Below are positions 11,934 to 21,121 of a DNA stretch of 64,000 bases, piece by piece; within the stretch, counting starts at the first letter, position 1, and each line of letters begins with the position of its first letter. The notes beneath the pieces were generated by a model. That model searched no databases. It saw only the letters and a list, made by a program, of their open reading frames with translations, and had not been told where the DNA came from. The translations under genes and the position numbers were made by a program. The stretch is from the NCBI RefSeq assembly GCF_016907275.1, contig NZ_JAFBBP010000001.1:5136001-5200000 (forward strand). Reading direction: 5' to 3'. Source of the DNA: Micromonospora luteifusca. Its GTDB lineage: Bacteria > Actinomycetota > Actinomycetes > Mycobacteriales > Micromonosporaceae.

Positions 11934-13436
11934 ATGGCACCACACACCGAACCCGAGATCTGGTTTCTCACCGGCAGCCAAGGCATGTACGGCGAGGAGA
12001 CGCTCCGGCAGGTCGCCGAGCAGTCTCGTCAGATCGCGGCCGCGCTCGACGACTCACCGCAGATTCCCGCCCGAGTGGTCTGGAAGCCCGTCCTGACCAA
12101 CAGTGGTGAGATCCTGCAGGTCTGCCGGGACGCCGCCGCCCAGGGCGCCATCGGGGTGATCGCGTGGATGCACACCTTCTCTCCGGCGAAGATGTGGATC
12201 TCTGGCCTGGACGCGCTGCAGACGCCGCTGCTGCACCTGCACACCCAGGCCAACGTTCTGCTTCCGTGGAACGACATCGACATGGACTTCATGAACCTGA
12301 ACCAGGCGGCGCACGGCGACCGCGAGTTCGGGTACATCCAGACTCGTCTCGGTGTGGCCCGCAAGACGGTGGCCGGGCACGTCAGTGACCCGCGGGTGAC
12401 CTCGCGGGTCGGGGCGTGGGCGCGCGCGGCGCTCGGCTGGTCGGCGATGCGGTCGCTGCGCCTGGCCCGCTTCGGCGACAACATGCGCGACGTCGCGGTG
12501 ACCGAGGGCGACAAGGTCGAGGCGGAGCTGCGGTTCGGGGTGTCGGTCAACACCTACGGCGTCAACGACCTGGTCAAGGTGGTCGGCGAGGTCACCGACG
12601 CGCAGGTGGACGACCTGGTCAAGGAGTACGAGGACACCTACCGCATCGGCGGCGAACTGCTCCCCGGAGGCGATCGGCACGACTCGTTGCGGTACGCCGC
12701 GCGGCTGGAACTCGGCATGCGTACGTTCCTGGACGCTGGCGGTTTCCGGGCCTTCACGACGAACTTCGAGGACCTCGGGGGCCTTCGCCAGCTGCCGGGC
12801 ATCGCCGTGCAGCGGCTGATGGCGGACGGCTACGGCTTCGGTGGCGAGGGCGACTGGAAGACCTCCGTCCTGGTCCACACCCTCAAGGCGATGTCGGTGG
12901 GCGTGGACGGCGGCACGTCGTTCATGGAGGACTACACCTACGACCTCACTCCGGGTGAGGAGTTGGTGCTCGGCGCCCACATGCTCGAGGTCTGTCCGAC
13001 CATCGCGTCCGACGTACCCAACGTGGAGATCCACCCGCTGAGCATCGGAGGGCGGGAGGACCCGGTCCGTCTCGTGTTCGACGCGGCCCCCGGCCCGGCG
13101 GTGGTGCTCGGACTGGCCGACATGGGGGAGCGCTTCCGTCTCGTGGCCAACGAGATCGACGTGGTGTCTCCGCCGCAGCCGCTGCGCCGGCTGCCGGTCG
13201 CGCGAGCCGTCTGGCGTCCGCGACCCGACCTGCCGGTGTCGGCCGAGGCGTGGATCACCGCCGGCGCGCCGCACCACACCGTGCTGTCGCAGGCGGTCGG
13301 GGTGGAGGAGCTGCACGACCTGGCGGAGATGAGCCGCACCGAACTCGTCGTCATCGGCGCCGACACGGAGCCTCGCCGCTTCGCCGACGAGATCCGCTGG
13401 AACCAGGCCTACTACCGGTTGGCCCGCGGCTTCTGA
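11934..13436 (+). CDS. araA: L-arabinose isomerase
   Basis: Interconverts L-arabinose and L-ribulose, the first cytoplasmic step of the pathway, in a Mn-dependent reaction. At 500 residues it matches the E. coli enzyme in length. It starts [19 protein letters not shown], and the metal-site segments are visible: [22 protein letters not shown] and [12 protein letters not shown], which carry the catalytic glutamates and histidine. GGAAGG lies upstream of ATG 11934; a longer open frame back to 11613 only runs through the preceding permease gene. It is the last gene of the operon; a stem-loop follows at 13461. Confidence 0.96.
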   Translation: MAPHTEPEIWFLTGSQGMYGEETLRQVAEQSRQIAAALDDSPQIPARVVWKPVLTNSGEILQVCRDAAAQGAIGVIAWMHTFSPAKMWISGLDALQTPLLHLHTQANVLLPWNDIDMDFMNLNQAAHGDREFGYIQTRLGVARKTVAGHVSDPRVTSRVGAWARAALGWSAMRSLRLARFGDNMRDVAVTEGDKVEAELRFGVSVNTYGVNDLVKVVGEVTDAQVDDLVKEYEDTYRIGGELLPGGDRHDSLRYAARLELGMRTFLDAGGFRAFTTNFEDLGGLRQLPGIAVQRLMADGYGFGGEGDWKTSVLVHTLKAMSVGVDGGTSFMEDYTYDLTPGEELVLGAHMLEVCPTIASDVPNVEIHPLSIGGREDPVRLVFDAAPGPAVVLGLADMGERFRLVANEIDVVSPPQPLRRLPVARAVWRPRPDLPVSAEAWITAGAPHHTVLSQAVGVEELHDLAEMSRTELVVIGADTEPRRFADEIRWNQAYYRLARGF

Positions 13437-13460
13437 TCTGCGCTGCCGCAGCGTACTGGA

Positions 13461-13507
13461 AACGGGTGGTCCATCCCTGCCTGCGGGCCGGGGGTGGGCC
13501 ACCCGTT
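13461..13507 (+). terminator. Stem-loop terminator of the ara operon
   Basis: AACGGGTGGTCCA (13461-13473) pairs with TGGGCCACCCGTT (13495-13507) with one G-U pair, 24 bp after the araA stop. No T-tract follows, which is common in high-GC actinobacteria. Confidence 0.55.
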
Positions 13508-13549
13508 CGCGTGTGCGCCAGCAGGGCCACGAGGCGGTTGTGTTACGCC

Positions 13550-13691
13550 TTGACTAACAGCATGTTATCGCTCACAGTCTATAACCAAGATGGTCGATGT
13601 CGTTGGCTGGTCCGGCCGCGCGCGCGTCCTACCCCCGCGGTTTCGGCACCTCGTCACCGCGCTGGTCGGGCAATCGGTGTTAGCGATCACA
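13550..13691 (+). promoter_or_regulatory. GH43 gene promoter region with two LacI-type operators
   Basis: Two consensus operators, TGTTATCGCTCACA (13563-13576) and TGTTAGCGATCACA (13678-13691), lie 115 bp apart upstream of the GH43 gene. A TTGACT box at 13550-13555 stands 13 nt before the first operator, the same -35-to-operator distance as at araB and chvE. No gene is seen between 13437 and 13776. Confidence 0.65.
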
Positions 13692-13776
13692 TGGCCGGGC
13701 GTGGTCAGCTCGGTGCCCCGCCCGGTGCCGCGGACGCCGACCCAGACCGCACGGTTCGCGTCAGCAGAGGAGGATC

Positions 13777-15894
13777 ATGCTTTCCATCGGTCGGGTTCCC
13801 CGGGGTGCGCCACGGCGCGGGTGGCTGTCGAGACTCGCCGTCGCCGCGATGGCGCTGGTGGTCGGTGGCGCGGCCGCGGCGGTGGTCGCGGCGCCCGCGT
13901 CAGCGGCAACGGTCGACACCAGCGCCTGGTACGTGTTGGTGAACCGCAACAGTGGCAAGGCATTGGACGTGTACAACCTGGCCACGAATGACGGCGCGCG
14001 GATCACCCAGTGGACGCGCAACAACGGCAACCAGCAGCAGTGGCAGTTCGTGGACTCCGGAAGCGGCTACTACCGGCTCAAGTCGAGGTTGTCGGGCAAG
14101 GTGCTGGACGTCTCGGGCTTCTCGACCGCCAACGGCGCCAGCATCGTGCAGTGGGCCGACAACAACGGCACCAACCAGCAGTTCCGGTTGGCCGACTCGG
14201 ACAGCGGCTACGTCCGGCTGATCAACCGCAACAGCAGCAAGGTGATGGAGGTGCAGGGCGCCTCGACCGCCGACGGCGGCAACATCGTGCAGTACGACGA
14301 CTGGAACGGCACCAACCAGCAGTGGCAGCTCGTCCGCGTCGACGGCGGAGGCAACCCCACCACGCCACCCCCCACCACGCCACCCCCGTCGAGCGGCACG
14401 TACTCGAACCCGACGGTCTGGCAGGACTTCGCCGACGTCGACATCATCCGGGTGGACAACGCCTACTACATGTCGGCGTCCACCATGCACTACTCGCCGG
14501 GCGCGCCGGTGCTGCGCTCGTACGACCTGGTCAACTGGGAGTTCGCCGGTCACTCCGTGCCCCGGCTCGACTTCGGTTCGAAATACGACATGAGCGGCGG
14601 CAACGCGTACGTCGACGGGATCTGGGCCTCGACGCTGAACTACCGGCCGAGCAACAAGACGTACTACTGGGCCGGGTGCATCGACTTCGCGCAGACCCAC
14701 ATCTACACCGCGTCCGCCGTCGACGGCACGTGGAGCAAGCACACCACCATCCCCAACTGCTACTACGACGCCGGGATGCTGATCGACGACAACGACACCA
14801 TGTACATGGCGTACGGCAACGGCGCCATCAGCGTGGCGCAGCTGTCCGCCGACGGAAAGTCCCAGGTCCGCAACCAGCAGGTCTACACCACGCCGTCGAG
14901 CATCGGGACGCTGGAGGGCGCGCGCTTCTACAAGCGCAACGGCGCCTACTACATCTGGCTCACCCGCCCGGCCAACGGCCAGTACGTGCTGAAGTCGACC
15001 AACGGCCCGTTCGGCCCGTACGAGCAGCGTCAGGTGCTGCTCAACCTGCCCGGCCCGATCTCCGGCGGCGGCGTGCCGCACCAGGGTGGGCTGGTGCAGA
15101 CCCAGAACGGCGACTGGTACTACATGGCCTTCGTCGACGCGTACCCCGGTGGTCGGATGCCGGCCATGGCCCCGATCACCTGGACCGGCGACGGGTGGCC
15201 CGTGCTGCAGACGGTCAACGGCGCGTGGGGCAGCTCGTACCCGAAGCCGAACCTGCCGGCGCCGCCGCGAGCGGTCAAGCCGCTCACCGGCACCGACACG
15301 TTCGCCGGCACCACCCTCGGCCCCCAGTGGGAGTGGAACCACAACCCCGACAACAGCAAGTGGTCGGTCAACAACGGGCTGAACCTGCAGACCGCCACCG
15401 TCACCGGCGACCTGTACAAGGCACGCAACACGCTGACCCACCGGATTCAGGGCCCCACCTCGACCGCCACCATCGAGTTGGACTACTCCACGATGCGCGA
15501 CGGTGATCGCAGCGGCCTGGCGGTGCTGCGCAACTCGTCGGCCTGGATCGGGATCCGACGGGACAACGGGTCCACGCGTCTGGTCATGCAGAACGGCCTG
15601 ACGATGGACGGCAACTGGAACACCACCAGCACCGGCAGCGAGGTGGCCAGCACGGCCGTCTCCGGTGGCCGGATCTGGTTGCGTGCCAACGCCGACATCA
15701 GACCCGGGTCCGGTCGGCAGGCTCGCTTCTCGTACAGCACGGACGGGGTCAACTTCACCTCGTTCGGCAACGCCCTGACCCTGGCGAACAACTGGCAGTT
15801 CTTCATGGGCTACCGGTTCGCCATCTTCAACCACGCCACCCAGGCGCTCGGCGGTGCGGTCACGGTGCGCCGGTTCGACCTGACGACACCGTGA
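13777..15894 (+). CDS. Secreted CBM13-GH43 arabinosidase/xylosidase-type glycosidase
   Basis: A 705-residue extracellular enzyme, probably removing arabinose or xylose units from plant polysaccharide. A signal peptide covers about residues 1-43 (…AAPASA). A ricin-type beta-trefoil (CBM13) spans about 47-188 with repeated NxxSGKxLDV and NGTNQQW units, and a Pro/Thr linker follows. The GH43 five-blade domain spans about 208-500 with the three expected acids in DFADVDIIRVD, DAGMLIDDND and LEGARFYKRNGAYY. The last 190 residues resemble the GH43_C2 concanavalin-like domain. GAGGAGG before ATG 13777 gives a strong start. Two LacI-type operators upstream tie it to the arabinose regulon. Exact linkage specificity cannot be told. 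Confidence 0.85.
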   Translation: MLSIGRVPRGAPRRGWLSRLAVAAMALVVGGAAAAVVAAPASAATVDTSAWYVLVNRNSGKALDVYNLATNDGARITQWTRNNGNQQQWQFVDSGSGYYRLKSRLSGKVLDVSGFSTANGASIVQWADNNGTNQQFRLADSDSGYVRLINRNSSKVMEVQGASTADGGNIVQYDDWNGTNQQWQLVRVDGGGNPTTPPPTTPPPSSGTYSNPTVWQDFADVDIIRVDNAYYMSASTMHYSPGAPVLRSYDLVNWEFAGHSVPRLDFGSKYDMSGGNAYVDGIWASTLNYRPSNKTYYWAGCIDFAQTHIYTASAVDGTWSKHTTIPNCYYDAGMLIDDNDTMYMAYGNGAISVAQLSADGKSQVRNQQVYTTPSSIGTLEGARFYKRNGAYYIWLTRPANGQYVLKSTNGPFGPYEQRQVLLNLPGPISGGGVPHQGGLVQTQNGDWYYMAFVDAYPGGRMPAMAPITWTGDGWPVLQTVNGAWGSSYPKPNLPAPPRAVKPLTGTDTFAGTTLGPQWEWNHNPDNSKWSVNNGLNLQTATVTGDLYKARNTLTHRIQGPTSTATIELDYSTMRDGDRSGLAVLRNSSAWIGIRRDNGSTRLVMQNGLTMDGNWNTTSTGSEVASTAVSGGRIWLRANADIRPGSGRQARFSYSTDGVNFTSFGNALTLANNWQFFMGYRFAIFNHATQALGGAVTVRRFDLTTP

Positions 15895-15984
15895 CACCAG
15901 TCATACAGTGACCGGTCCGACCGGTGGCGCTGACGAACGCTGCTTGCCCGGCACGGAGAGTGGGCGCCACCGCGTCACGTCCGC

Positions 15985-16028
15985 GCCGGCCTGTTCCACG
16001 CTCTGTCCAGGGCGTGGAGCAGGCCGGC
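15985..16028 (+). terminator. Stem-loop terminator after the GH43 gene
   Basis: GCCGGCCTGTTCCACGC (15985-16001) pairs with GCGTGGAGCAGGCCGGC (16012-16028) over 17 bp with one G-U pair and a 10-nt loop. The rest of 15895-16410 contains no gene I can support. Confidence 0.65.
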
Positions 16029-16410
16029 ACAACACTGCGGCCCGCGCGTCGGTTGGCAGGCACCGACTTCCGCCGGGACGTTGGTGGAGCCAACAGGCCG
16101 GTTCGAGCAGGCGGCTGTATCGGCCGCCGATACGTGGGTCCCGCTGCCGCGAGTGACCTTCCGGTCGCCGCCAGGTCCTCGGTTGGCCGCGTATCCGGTG
16201 CGAGGATTGCCTTGTACGGCCGCGGCACGTCCACAGTCCGCCCGCAGCCGTGCCGAGACCGGGGCGGTAACTGGCGTAGACTAACGGAGATCCAGCGCTG
16301 GTCACCTGGGATTCAGCACCGGCGTGGTGGCTGAGCGAGAGGTGATCGGGCCGGGCCGCTCCAGTCGACGTCGACGGGCCGCGGGCCGGAGACGTAGCGG
16401 GGGGAGTGCA

Positions 16411-17418
16411 ATGGCCGTCCACGGTCCCGCGATGACGGACGTCGCTCGTCTGGCCGGTGTCTCCCATCAGACGGTGTCGAGGGTGCTCAACGGGCACCCC
16501 AACGTCCGTGAGCAGACCCGGCTGCGGGTGCGCGCGGCGATCGCCGAGCTCGGTTACCGCCCGAACGGCGCGGCTCGCGCTTTGGTGACCGGCCGATCCC
16601 AGGTCATCGGCGTCGTCGCGCAGAACACGACACTCTACGGTCCGGCGTCGCTGTTGGCCGCCCTGGAGCAGACCGCCGCGGCGGAGGGTTTCGCGGTCAG
16701 TGTCGGCAGCGTGCGAAACCTGGACCACGGTTCCATCTCGGCCGCCGTGGAGCGGCACCTGTCGCACCGGGTCGCCGGCATCGTGGTCATCGCGCCGGTG
16801 GAGTCGGCGGGCGAGGCGCTGGAGCACCTGCCCAAGGATGTCCCGCTGGTCACCGTCGACGGTGACCCGAGTCGGCCGGTGCCGTTGGTGACTGTCGACC
16901 AGGTGGCGGGTGCCCGGGCGGCGACCCAGCATCTACTCGACGCGGGGCACCGCACCGTCTGGCACGTCTCGGGGCCGTCCGACTGGTTCGACAGCGTCGG
17001 CCGGATCGACGGTTGGCGGCAGGCACTGTTGGCGGCCGGGGTGGATCCGCCGCCGCTGATGCCGGGGGACTGGTCCGCCGCCTCGGGTTACCGAAGTGGG
17101 CAGATGTTGGCGCGGATGCCGGAGGTCACCGCGGTCTTCACCGCCAACGACCATCTCGCGCTGGGCGTGCTGCGGGCGTTGCACGAGTTCGGCCGACGAG
17201 TGCCGGACGAGATCAGCGTGGTCGGCTTCGACGATGTGCCGGAGGCGGCGTACTTCATTCCGCCGCTGACCACGGTTCGTCCCGACTTCGACGCGGTGGC
17301 CCGGGCGAGCCTGCAGATGCTGCTGACCCAGATCGAGTCGGGCACCGGTGGGGCGTTGCGGCAGACCATCGCCCCGGCTCTGGTCGCCCGCAAGAGCGTC
17401 GCCCCACCGCGTCGCTGA
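16411..17418 (+). CDS. LacI-family transcriptional regulator, probable arabinose repressor
   Basis: A 335-residue regulator. The N-terminal LacI helix-turn-helix reads MTDVARLAGVSHQTVSRVLN with the hinge GYRPNGAARAL. A periplasmic-binding-type effector domain follows (VIGVVAQNTTLYGPASLLAALEQ, FTANDHLALGVLRALHEFG, VVGFDDVPEAAYF). ATG 16411 is chosen because GGGGAG stands a few bases before it; the frame extends to GTG 16324 without support. It lies between two secreted glycosidase genes whose promoters, like those of araB and chvE, carry TGTTANCGNTNACA palindromes of LacI-operator form, so it is the best candidate to bind them with L-arabinose or an arabinoside as inducer (inferred). I found no copy of the palindrome before its own start. 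Confidence 0.88.
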   Translation: MAVHGPAMTDVARLAGVSHQTVSRVLNGHPNVREQTRLRVRAAIAELGYRPNGAARALVTGRSQVIGVVAQNTTLYGPASLLAALEQTAAAEGFAVSVGSVRNLDHGSISAAVERHLSHRVAGIVVIAPVESAGEALEHLPKDVPLVTVDGDPSRPVPLVTVDQVAGARAATQHLLDAGHRTVWHVSGPSDWFDSVGRIDGWRQALLAAGVDPPPLMPGDWSAASGYRSGQMLARMPEVTAVFTANDHLALGVLRALHEFGRRVPDEISVVGFDDVPEAAYFIPPLTTVRPDFDAVARASLQMLLTQIESGTGGALRQTIAPALVARKSVAPPRR

Positions 17419-17484
17419 CGGCGGCCGGCCACCAGAGGCGGCCCGGCGCAGGGCCTGGGGCTGGTGTCAGTTTCGTCAGCCTCA

Positions 17485-17517
17485 CCGCCGCTTCCTTGTC
17501 AGCGGCGGCCGATTTTT
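17485..17517 (+). terminator. Intrinsic terminator after the LacI gene
   Basis: CCGCCGCT (17485-17492) pairs with AGCGGCGG (17501-17508) around an 8-nt loop, followed by CCGATTTTT. The T-run makes this a convincing rho-independent terminator. Confidence 0.6.
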
Positions 17518-17636
17518 CTCCGGCACCGGCAGCACCCTGCCGAAAATGCCCTCGCCCCTGCGGGTTTGATAAGACACTTTTCAATTGACCCCGGCCGATC
17601 TCGATCGATGATCAGCGATGCTGCGGCTATCAGGTA

Positions 17637-17691
17637 TTGATCCTCATGAAATGTCGCCGTAACATGATGGGCGTCTCTGTTAACGCTAACA
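17637..17691 (+). promoter_or_regulatory. GH27 gene promoter and LacI-type operator
   Basis: TTGATC (17637-17642) and TAACAT (17660-17665) are spaced by 17 nt. The operator TGTTAACGCTAACA (17678-17691) lies just downstream, over the likely transcription start. A repressor bound there would block initiation or act as a roadblock. Confidence 0.65.
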
Positions 17692-17764
17692 AGAATTGGC
17701 GTCCAGCTATCAGCCCACCAAGCGGATCGTAGTCACGGGCGGGCGCCACCGACAAGGAGGCTCG

Positions 17765-19420
17765 ATGAACCGCATCACCCGAGGTCGTCGCTGGGGGAGC
17801 GTACTGGCGGCCGGACTGCTGCTCGCCGGCGCTCTGGTCGGCCTCCGTGCCCCAGCGGCGCAGGCCCTGGAGAACGGGGTGGCACGCACTCCTCCCATGG
17901 GTTGGAACTCGTGGAACTCCTTCGGCTGCAACATCAACGAAGCGCTGATCCGGCAGTCCGCGGATGCGATCGTCAGCAGCGGGATGAGGGACCTGGGCTA
18001 CCAGTACGTCGTGGTCGACGACTGCTGGTTCAACCCGAACCGGGACAGCTCCGGCAACCTCCAGGGAGACCCGGGTCGGTTCCCCAGCGGGATGAAGGCA
18101 CTCGGCGACTACCTGCACGCCCGGGGCCTGAAGTTCGGCCTCTACCAGGTGCCGGTCGACAAGACCTGCGCGCAGTACTTCGGCGCCTACCCGGGCGCGA
18201 CCGGCAGCCGAGGACACGAGGCGCAGGACGCCCGTCAGTTCGCCGCCTGGGGTGTCGACTTCCTCAAGTACGACTGGTGCTCGCCGGAGGGCAGCATCGA
18301 CGAACAGGTCACCACCTTCGCCCGGATGCGTGACGCGCTGGCCGCCACCGGCCGACCGATCGTCTACAGCATCAACTCGAACAGCATCCACGCCAAGACC
18401 GGCCCCCAGCGCAACTGGGGCGACGTGGCCAACATGTGGCGCACCACGGAGGACATCACCAACGCGTGGAACACCGGCCAGACCAACGGCTACCCGATGG
18501 GCATCCAGAACATCATCAACGTGACGGTGCCACTGGCCTCGTACGCGAGGCCGGGCGGCTTCAACGACCCGGACATGATGGAGGTCGGCCGGGGTGGCAT
18601 GAACGACACGGAGATGCGCAGTCACTTCGCGATGTGGGCGATCATGGCCTCGCCGCTGATCGCCGGCAACGACGTACGGAACATGGACTCCGCCACCCAG
18701 ACCATCCTCAAGAACGGCAACCTCATCGCGATCAACCAGGATTCGCTCGGGTTGCAGGGGACGCAGGTGTCGTTCGATGGCACCCGTCGGGTGCTCGCCA
18801 AGCGGCTCGCCAACGGTGACGTGGCGGTCGCCCTGTTCAACCAGGGCGCCTCGACAACGACGATCTCGACCACGGCCGCCGCCGTCGGCAAGTCCGGAAG
18901 CTCGTTCACGCTGGTGGACGCGTGGTCCGGTGCCACCAGCTCCAGCAGCGGGACCATCAGTGTCAGCGTGCCAGCCCACGGCACGGTGGTGTTCCGGGTC
19001 AGCGGTGGCGGCACGACGCCGCCCACGACGCCGCCGCCCACGACGTCGAGCGCGTTCGCCAGTGCCGCCTCCGGCCGCTGCCTCGACGTCCCGGCGAGCA
19101 GCACCACCAACGGCACCCAGCCGGTGATCTGGGACTGCAACGGCGCCGCCAACCAACGCTGGACCATCAGCGGTCAGACCCTGCAGTCGCTCGGCAAGTG
19201 CCTGGACGCGCCCCTCAACGCCACGGCCGGCTCCCGGGTGCAGATCTGGGACTGCAACGGTGGGGCCAACCAGCGGTGGACGATCAACTCCAACGGCACG
19301 ATCAGTGGTGCGCAGTCCGGGCTCTGCCTGGACGTCAACAACAACGGCACGGCCAACGGCACCACGGTGCTCCTCTGGACCTGCACCGCAGCGGCGAACC
19401 AGCGGTGGTCGCAGCGGTAG
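17765..19420 (+). CDS. Secreted GH27 alpha-galactosidase / beta-L-arabinopyranosidase with CBM13
   Basis: A 551-residue secreted glycosidase. The signal peptide runs to about residue 34 (APAAQA). The GH27 barrel starts TPPMGWNSWNSFGCN; the nucleophile is Asp170 in FLKYDWC and the acid/base Asp230 in WRTTED. A beta-sandwich, a Thr/Pro linker and a C-terminal CBM13 trefoil with three QxW-type repeats (VIWDCNGAANQRW) follow. AAGGAGG precedes ATG 17765. Family GH27 includes both alpha-galactosidases and a Streptomyces beta-L-arabinopyranosidase. The LacI-type operator shared with the ara genes hints at an arabinoside, while the VVDDCW pair is, as far as I recall, the galactosidase form. I leave both open. 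Confidence 0.85.
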   Translation: MNRITRGRRWGSVLAAGLLLAGALVGLRAPAAQALENGVARTPPMGWNSWNSFGCNINEALIRQSADAIVSSGMRDLGYQYVVVDDCWFNPNRDSSGNLQGDPGRFPSGMKALGDYLHARGLKFGLYQVPVDKTCAQYFGAYPGATGSRGHEAQDARQFAAWGVDFLKYDWCSPEGSIDEQVTTFARMRDALAATGRPIVYSINSNSIHAKTGPQRNWGDVANMWRTTEDITNAWNTGQTNGYPMGIQNIINVTVPLASYARPGGFNDPDMMEVGRGGMNDTEMRSHFAMWAIMASPLIAGNDVRNMDSATQTILKNGNLIAINQDSLGLQGTQVSFDGTRRVLAKRLANGDVAVALFNQGASTTTISTTAAAVGKSGSSFTLVDAWSGATSSSSGTISVSVPAHGTVVFRVSGGGTTPPTTPPPTTSSAFASAASGRCLDVPASSTTNGTQPVIWDCNGAANQRWTISGQTLQSLGKCLDAPLNATAGSRVQIWDCNGGANQRWTINSNGTISGAQSGLCLDVNNNGTANGTTVLLWTCTAAANQRWSQR

Positions 19421-19479
19421 CCGACCGGGTCCGTCGACCGCACAGGTCGCGGCGGCCCACCTGACCCAGTCGCAATGCC

Positions 19480-19515
19480 GGTGCCCGCGGACGACGCCCG
19501 TCGTCCGCGGGCACC
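19480..19515 (+). terminator. Stem-loop terminator after the GH27 gene
   Basis: GGTGCCCGCGGACGA (19480-19494) and TCGTCCGCGGGCACC (19501-19515) pair perfectly over 15 bp with a 6-nt loop, 60 bp past the stop codon. Confidence 0.7.
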
Positions 19516-19583
19516 GTCGCGTCGGTCGGCGATCCCGCCCGTCGGTCGCCCTCGGTCGGCTACCCGCCCACCGGGCGCCTTTC

Positions 19584-19643
19584 CCGGTCGTCGCCTGCCT
19601 GTCCGTCGGGCGTTTTTCCGGTCGTCGCCTGCCTGTCCGTCGG
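19584..19643 (+). repeat. 26-bp direct repeat
   Basis: The 26-bp sequence starting CCGGTCGTCGCCTGCCTG occurs at 19584-19609 and again at 19618-19643. It lies within a stretch (19515-19720) of degenerate GTCGGTCGCC-type repeats. No coding sequence is supported here. Confidence 0.7.
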
Positions 19644-19810
19644 TCGCCCTCAGATCGACGATTAAGTGTCGGTCGGCTGCCTGCCCGCCGGGCGCCTGCA
19701 CCGTCGATGCCCGCCGCCGCGATCCCAGGTAGGGTCCGGTCTGGCCGCCGGTCCAATGTCTCGGAACGCCTCCGTTACGAGACCGTGACACCGGTATTTC
19801 GGATCAAGTG

Positions 19811-19838
19811 TTGACGTGCCCTATGTGAGCGCTAACAC
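19811..19838 (+). promoter_or_regulatory. chvE promoter with overlapping LacI-type operator
   Basis: TTGACG (19811-19816) and TAACAC (19833-19838), 16 nt apart, are overlapped by the operator TGTGAGCGCTAACA (19824-19837). The same boxes and geometry occur at araB, which puts this transporter in the same regulon. Confidence 0.7.
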
Positions 19839-19898
19839 TACCCGAAAGATGACAGTTGGCCCCGGCAGTCGGCGGGGGAGTCCGGAGAGGAGAAGCCC

Positions 19899-21041
19899 GT
19901 GGGCAGGAAATTCCTGATTGCTCTCGGCGGCGCGATGCTGACGCTGAGTATGGCGGCGTGCAGTGGCGGGGGTGCTGGTAGCAGTGGCGACAAGAGTGGC
20001 GAAAAGCCCTCTGACCTGACCATCGGCGTCTCGATGCCGACCCAGACCTCGGAGCGGTGGATCGCCGACGGCAACGCGGTGAAGTCCAAGCTGGAGGCGA
20101 AGGGCTACAAGGTCGACCTCCAGTACGCCGGCGACGACATCCCCACCCAGTCGCAGCAGGTCGACCAGATGATCACCCAGGGTGCGGATGTCCTGGTCAT
20201 CGCGGCGATCGACGGCACGGCGCTCAACAGCCAGCTGCAGGCCGCCGCGGCCGCGAAGATCCCGGTCATCTCCTACGACCGGCTGATCCGCGGCAGCAAG
20301 GACGTCGACTTCTACGTCAGCTTCGACAACTACAAGGTTGGCGTCGCCCAGGGCACCTCGCTGCTCGTCGGTCTCGGCCTGCTGAACAAGGACGGCTCGA
20401 AGGGCACGGCCAAGGGGCCGCTGAACGTCGAGCTCTTCGCTGGTTCGCTTGACGACAACAACACCCAGTACTTCTACGGCGGCGCGATGGACACGCTGAA
20501 GCCGTTCATCGACGACGGCACGCTGGTCGTCAAGTCCAAGCAGACCACCCCCGAGCAGATCGCCATTCTGCGGTGGCAGCAGGAGACCGCGCAGAAGCGG
20601 ATGGAGAACCTGCTCACCTCCAGCTACAACGACGGCTCGAAGGTCGACGGCGTGCTGTCGCCGTACGACGGCATCTCCCGCGGCATCATCACCGCCCTGC
20701 AGAACGCCGGCTACGGCAGTGGCGCGAAGAAGCTCCCGGTCGTGACCGGCCAGGACGCGGAGATCGCCTCGATCAAGCTGATCAACGAAGGCGTGCAGGG
20801 CTCCACGATCTTCAAGGACACCCGCCTGCTGGCCGACCAGGCCGTGAACGCCGCCGAGGCGTTCCTGCAGAAGAAGCAGCCGCAGGCCAACGACACGAAG
20901 ACGTACGACAACGGTGTCAAGGTCGTCCCGGCGTACCTGCTGCCGTTCGCGACCGTCTACAAGGACGACATCAAGGCGACGCTGATCGACTCCGGCTACT
21001 GGACGGCGGAAGAGGTCGCCGCCGGCCAGGCCAAGAAGTAA
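19899..21041 (+). CDS. chvE: ChvE-like multiple-sugar-binding lipoprotein
   Basis: A 380-residue solute-binding lipoprotein; signal peptide and lipobox end at SMAAC near residue 21. The mature part has the ChvE/MmsE fold: TIGVSMPTQTSERWIADGN, IAAIDGTALNSQLQ, PVISYDRLIRGSKDVDFYVSF, VLSPYDGISRGIITAL and VVTGQDAEIASIKLI. Agrobacterium ChvE binds pyranose sugars including L-arabinose, D-xylose and D-galactose. The start is GTG 19899 with GGAGAGGAG upstream. It is the first gene of a chvE-gguA-gguB operon behind a LacI-type operator, so L-arabinopyranose or a released galactose/arabinose is the likely ligand (inferred). Confidence 0.87.
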   Translation: MGRKFLIALGGAMLTLSMAACSGGGAGSSGDKSGEKPSDLTIGVSMPTQTSERWIADGNAVKSKLEAKGYKVDLQYAGDDIPTQSQQVDQMITQGADVLVIAAIDGTALNSQLQAAAAAKIPVISYDRLIRGSKDVDFYVSFDNYKVGVAQGTSLLVGLGLLNKDGSKGTAKGPLNVELFAGSLDDNNTQYFYGGAMDTLKPFIDDGTLVVKSKQTTPEQIAILRWQQETAQKRMENLLTSSYNDGSKVDGVLSPYDGISRGIITALQNAGYGSGAKKLPVVTGQDAEIASIKLINEGVQGSTIFKDTRLLADQAVNAAEAFLQKKQPQANDTKTYDNGVKVVPAYLLPFATVYKDDIKATLIDSGYWTAEEVAAGQAKK

Positions 21042-21047
21042 GTCATT

Positions 21048-21080
21048 CGTCGGGCCCGGCGGTCACCGCCGGGCCCGACG
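21048..21080 (+). promoter_or_regulatory. Intra-operon hairpin between chvE and gguA
   Basis: CGTCGGGCCCGGCGGT (21048-21063) and ACCGCCGGGCCCGACG (21065-21080) form a perfect 16-bp inverted repeat, directly after the binding-protein stop and before the ATPase ribosome site. It probably attenuates read-through or protects the chvE message. Confidence 0.6.
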
Positions 21081-21121
21081 CGTTGGCGTACCGCGTCCAG
21101 ACCTGACGGAGGACAGTGACC

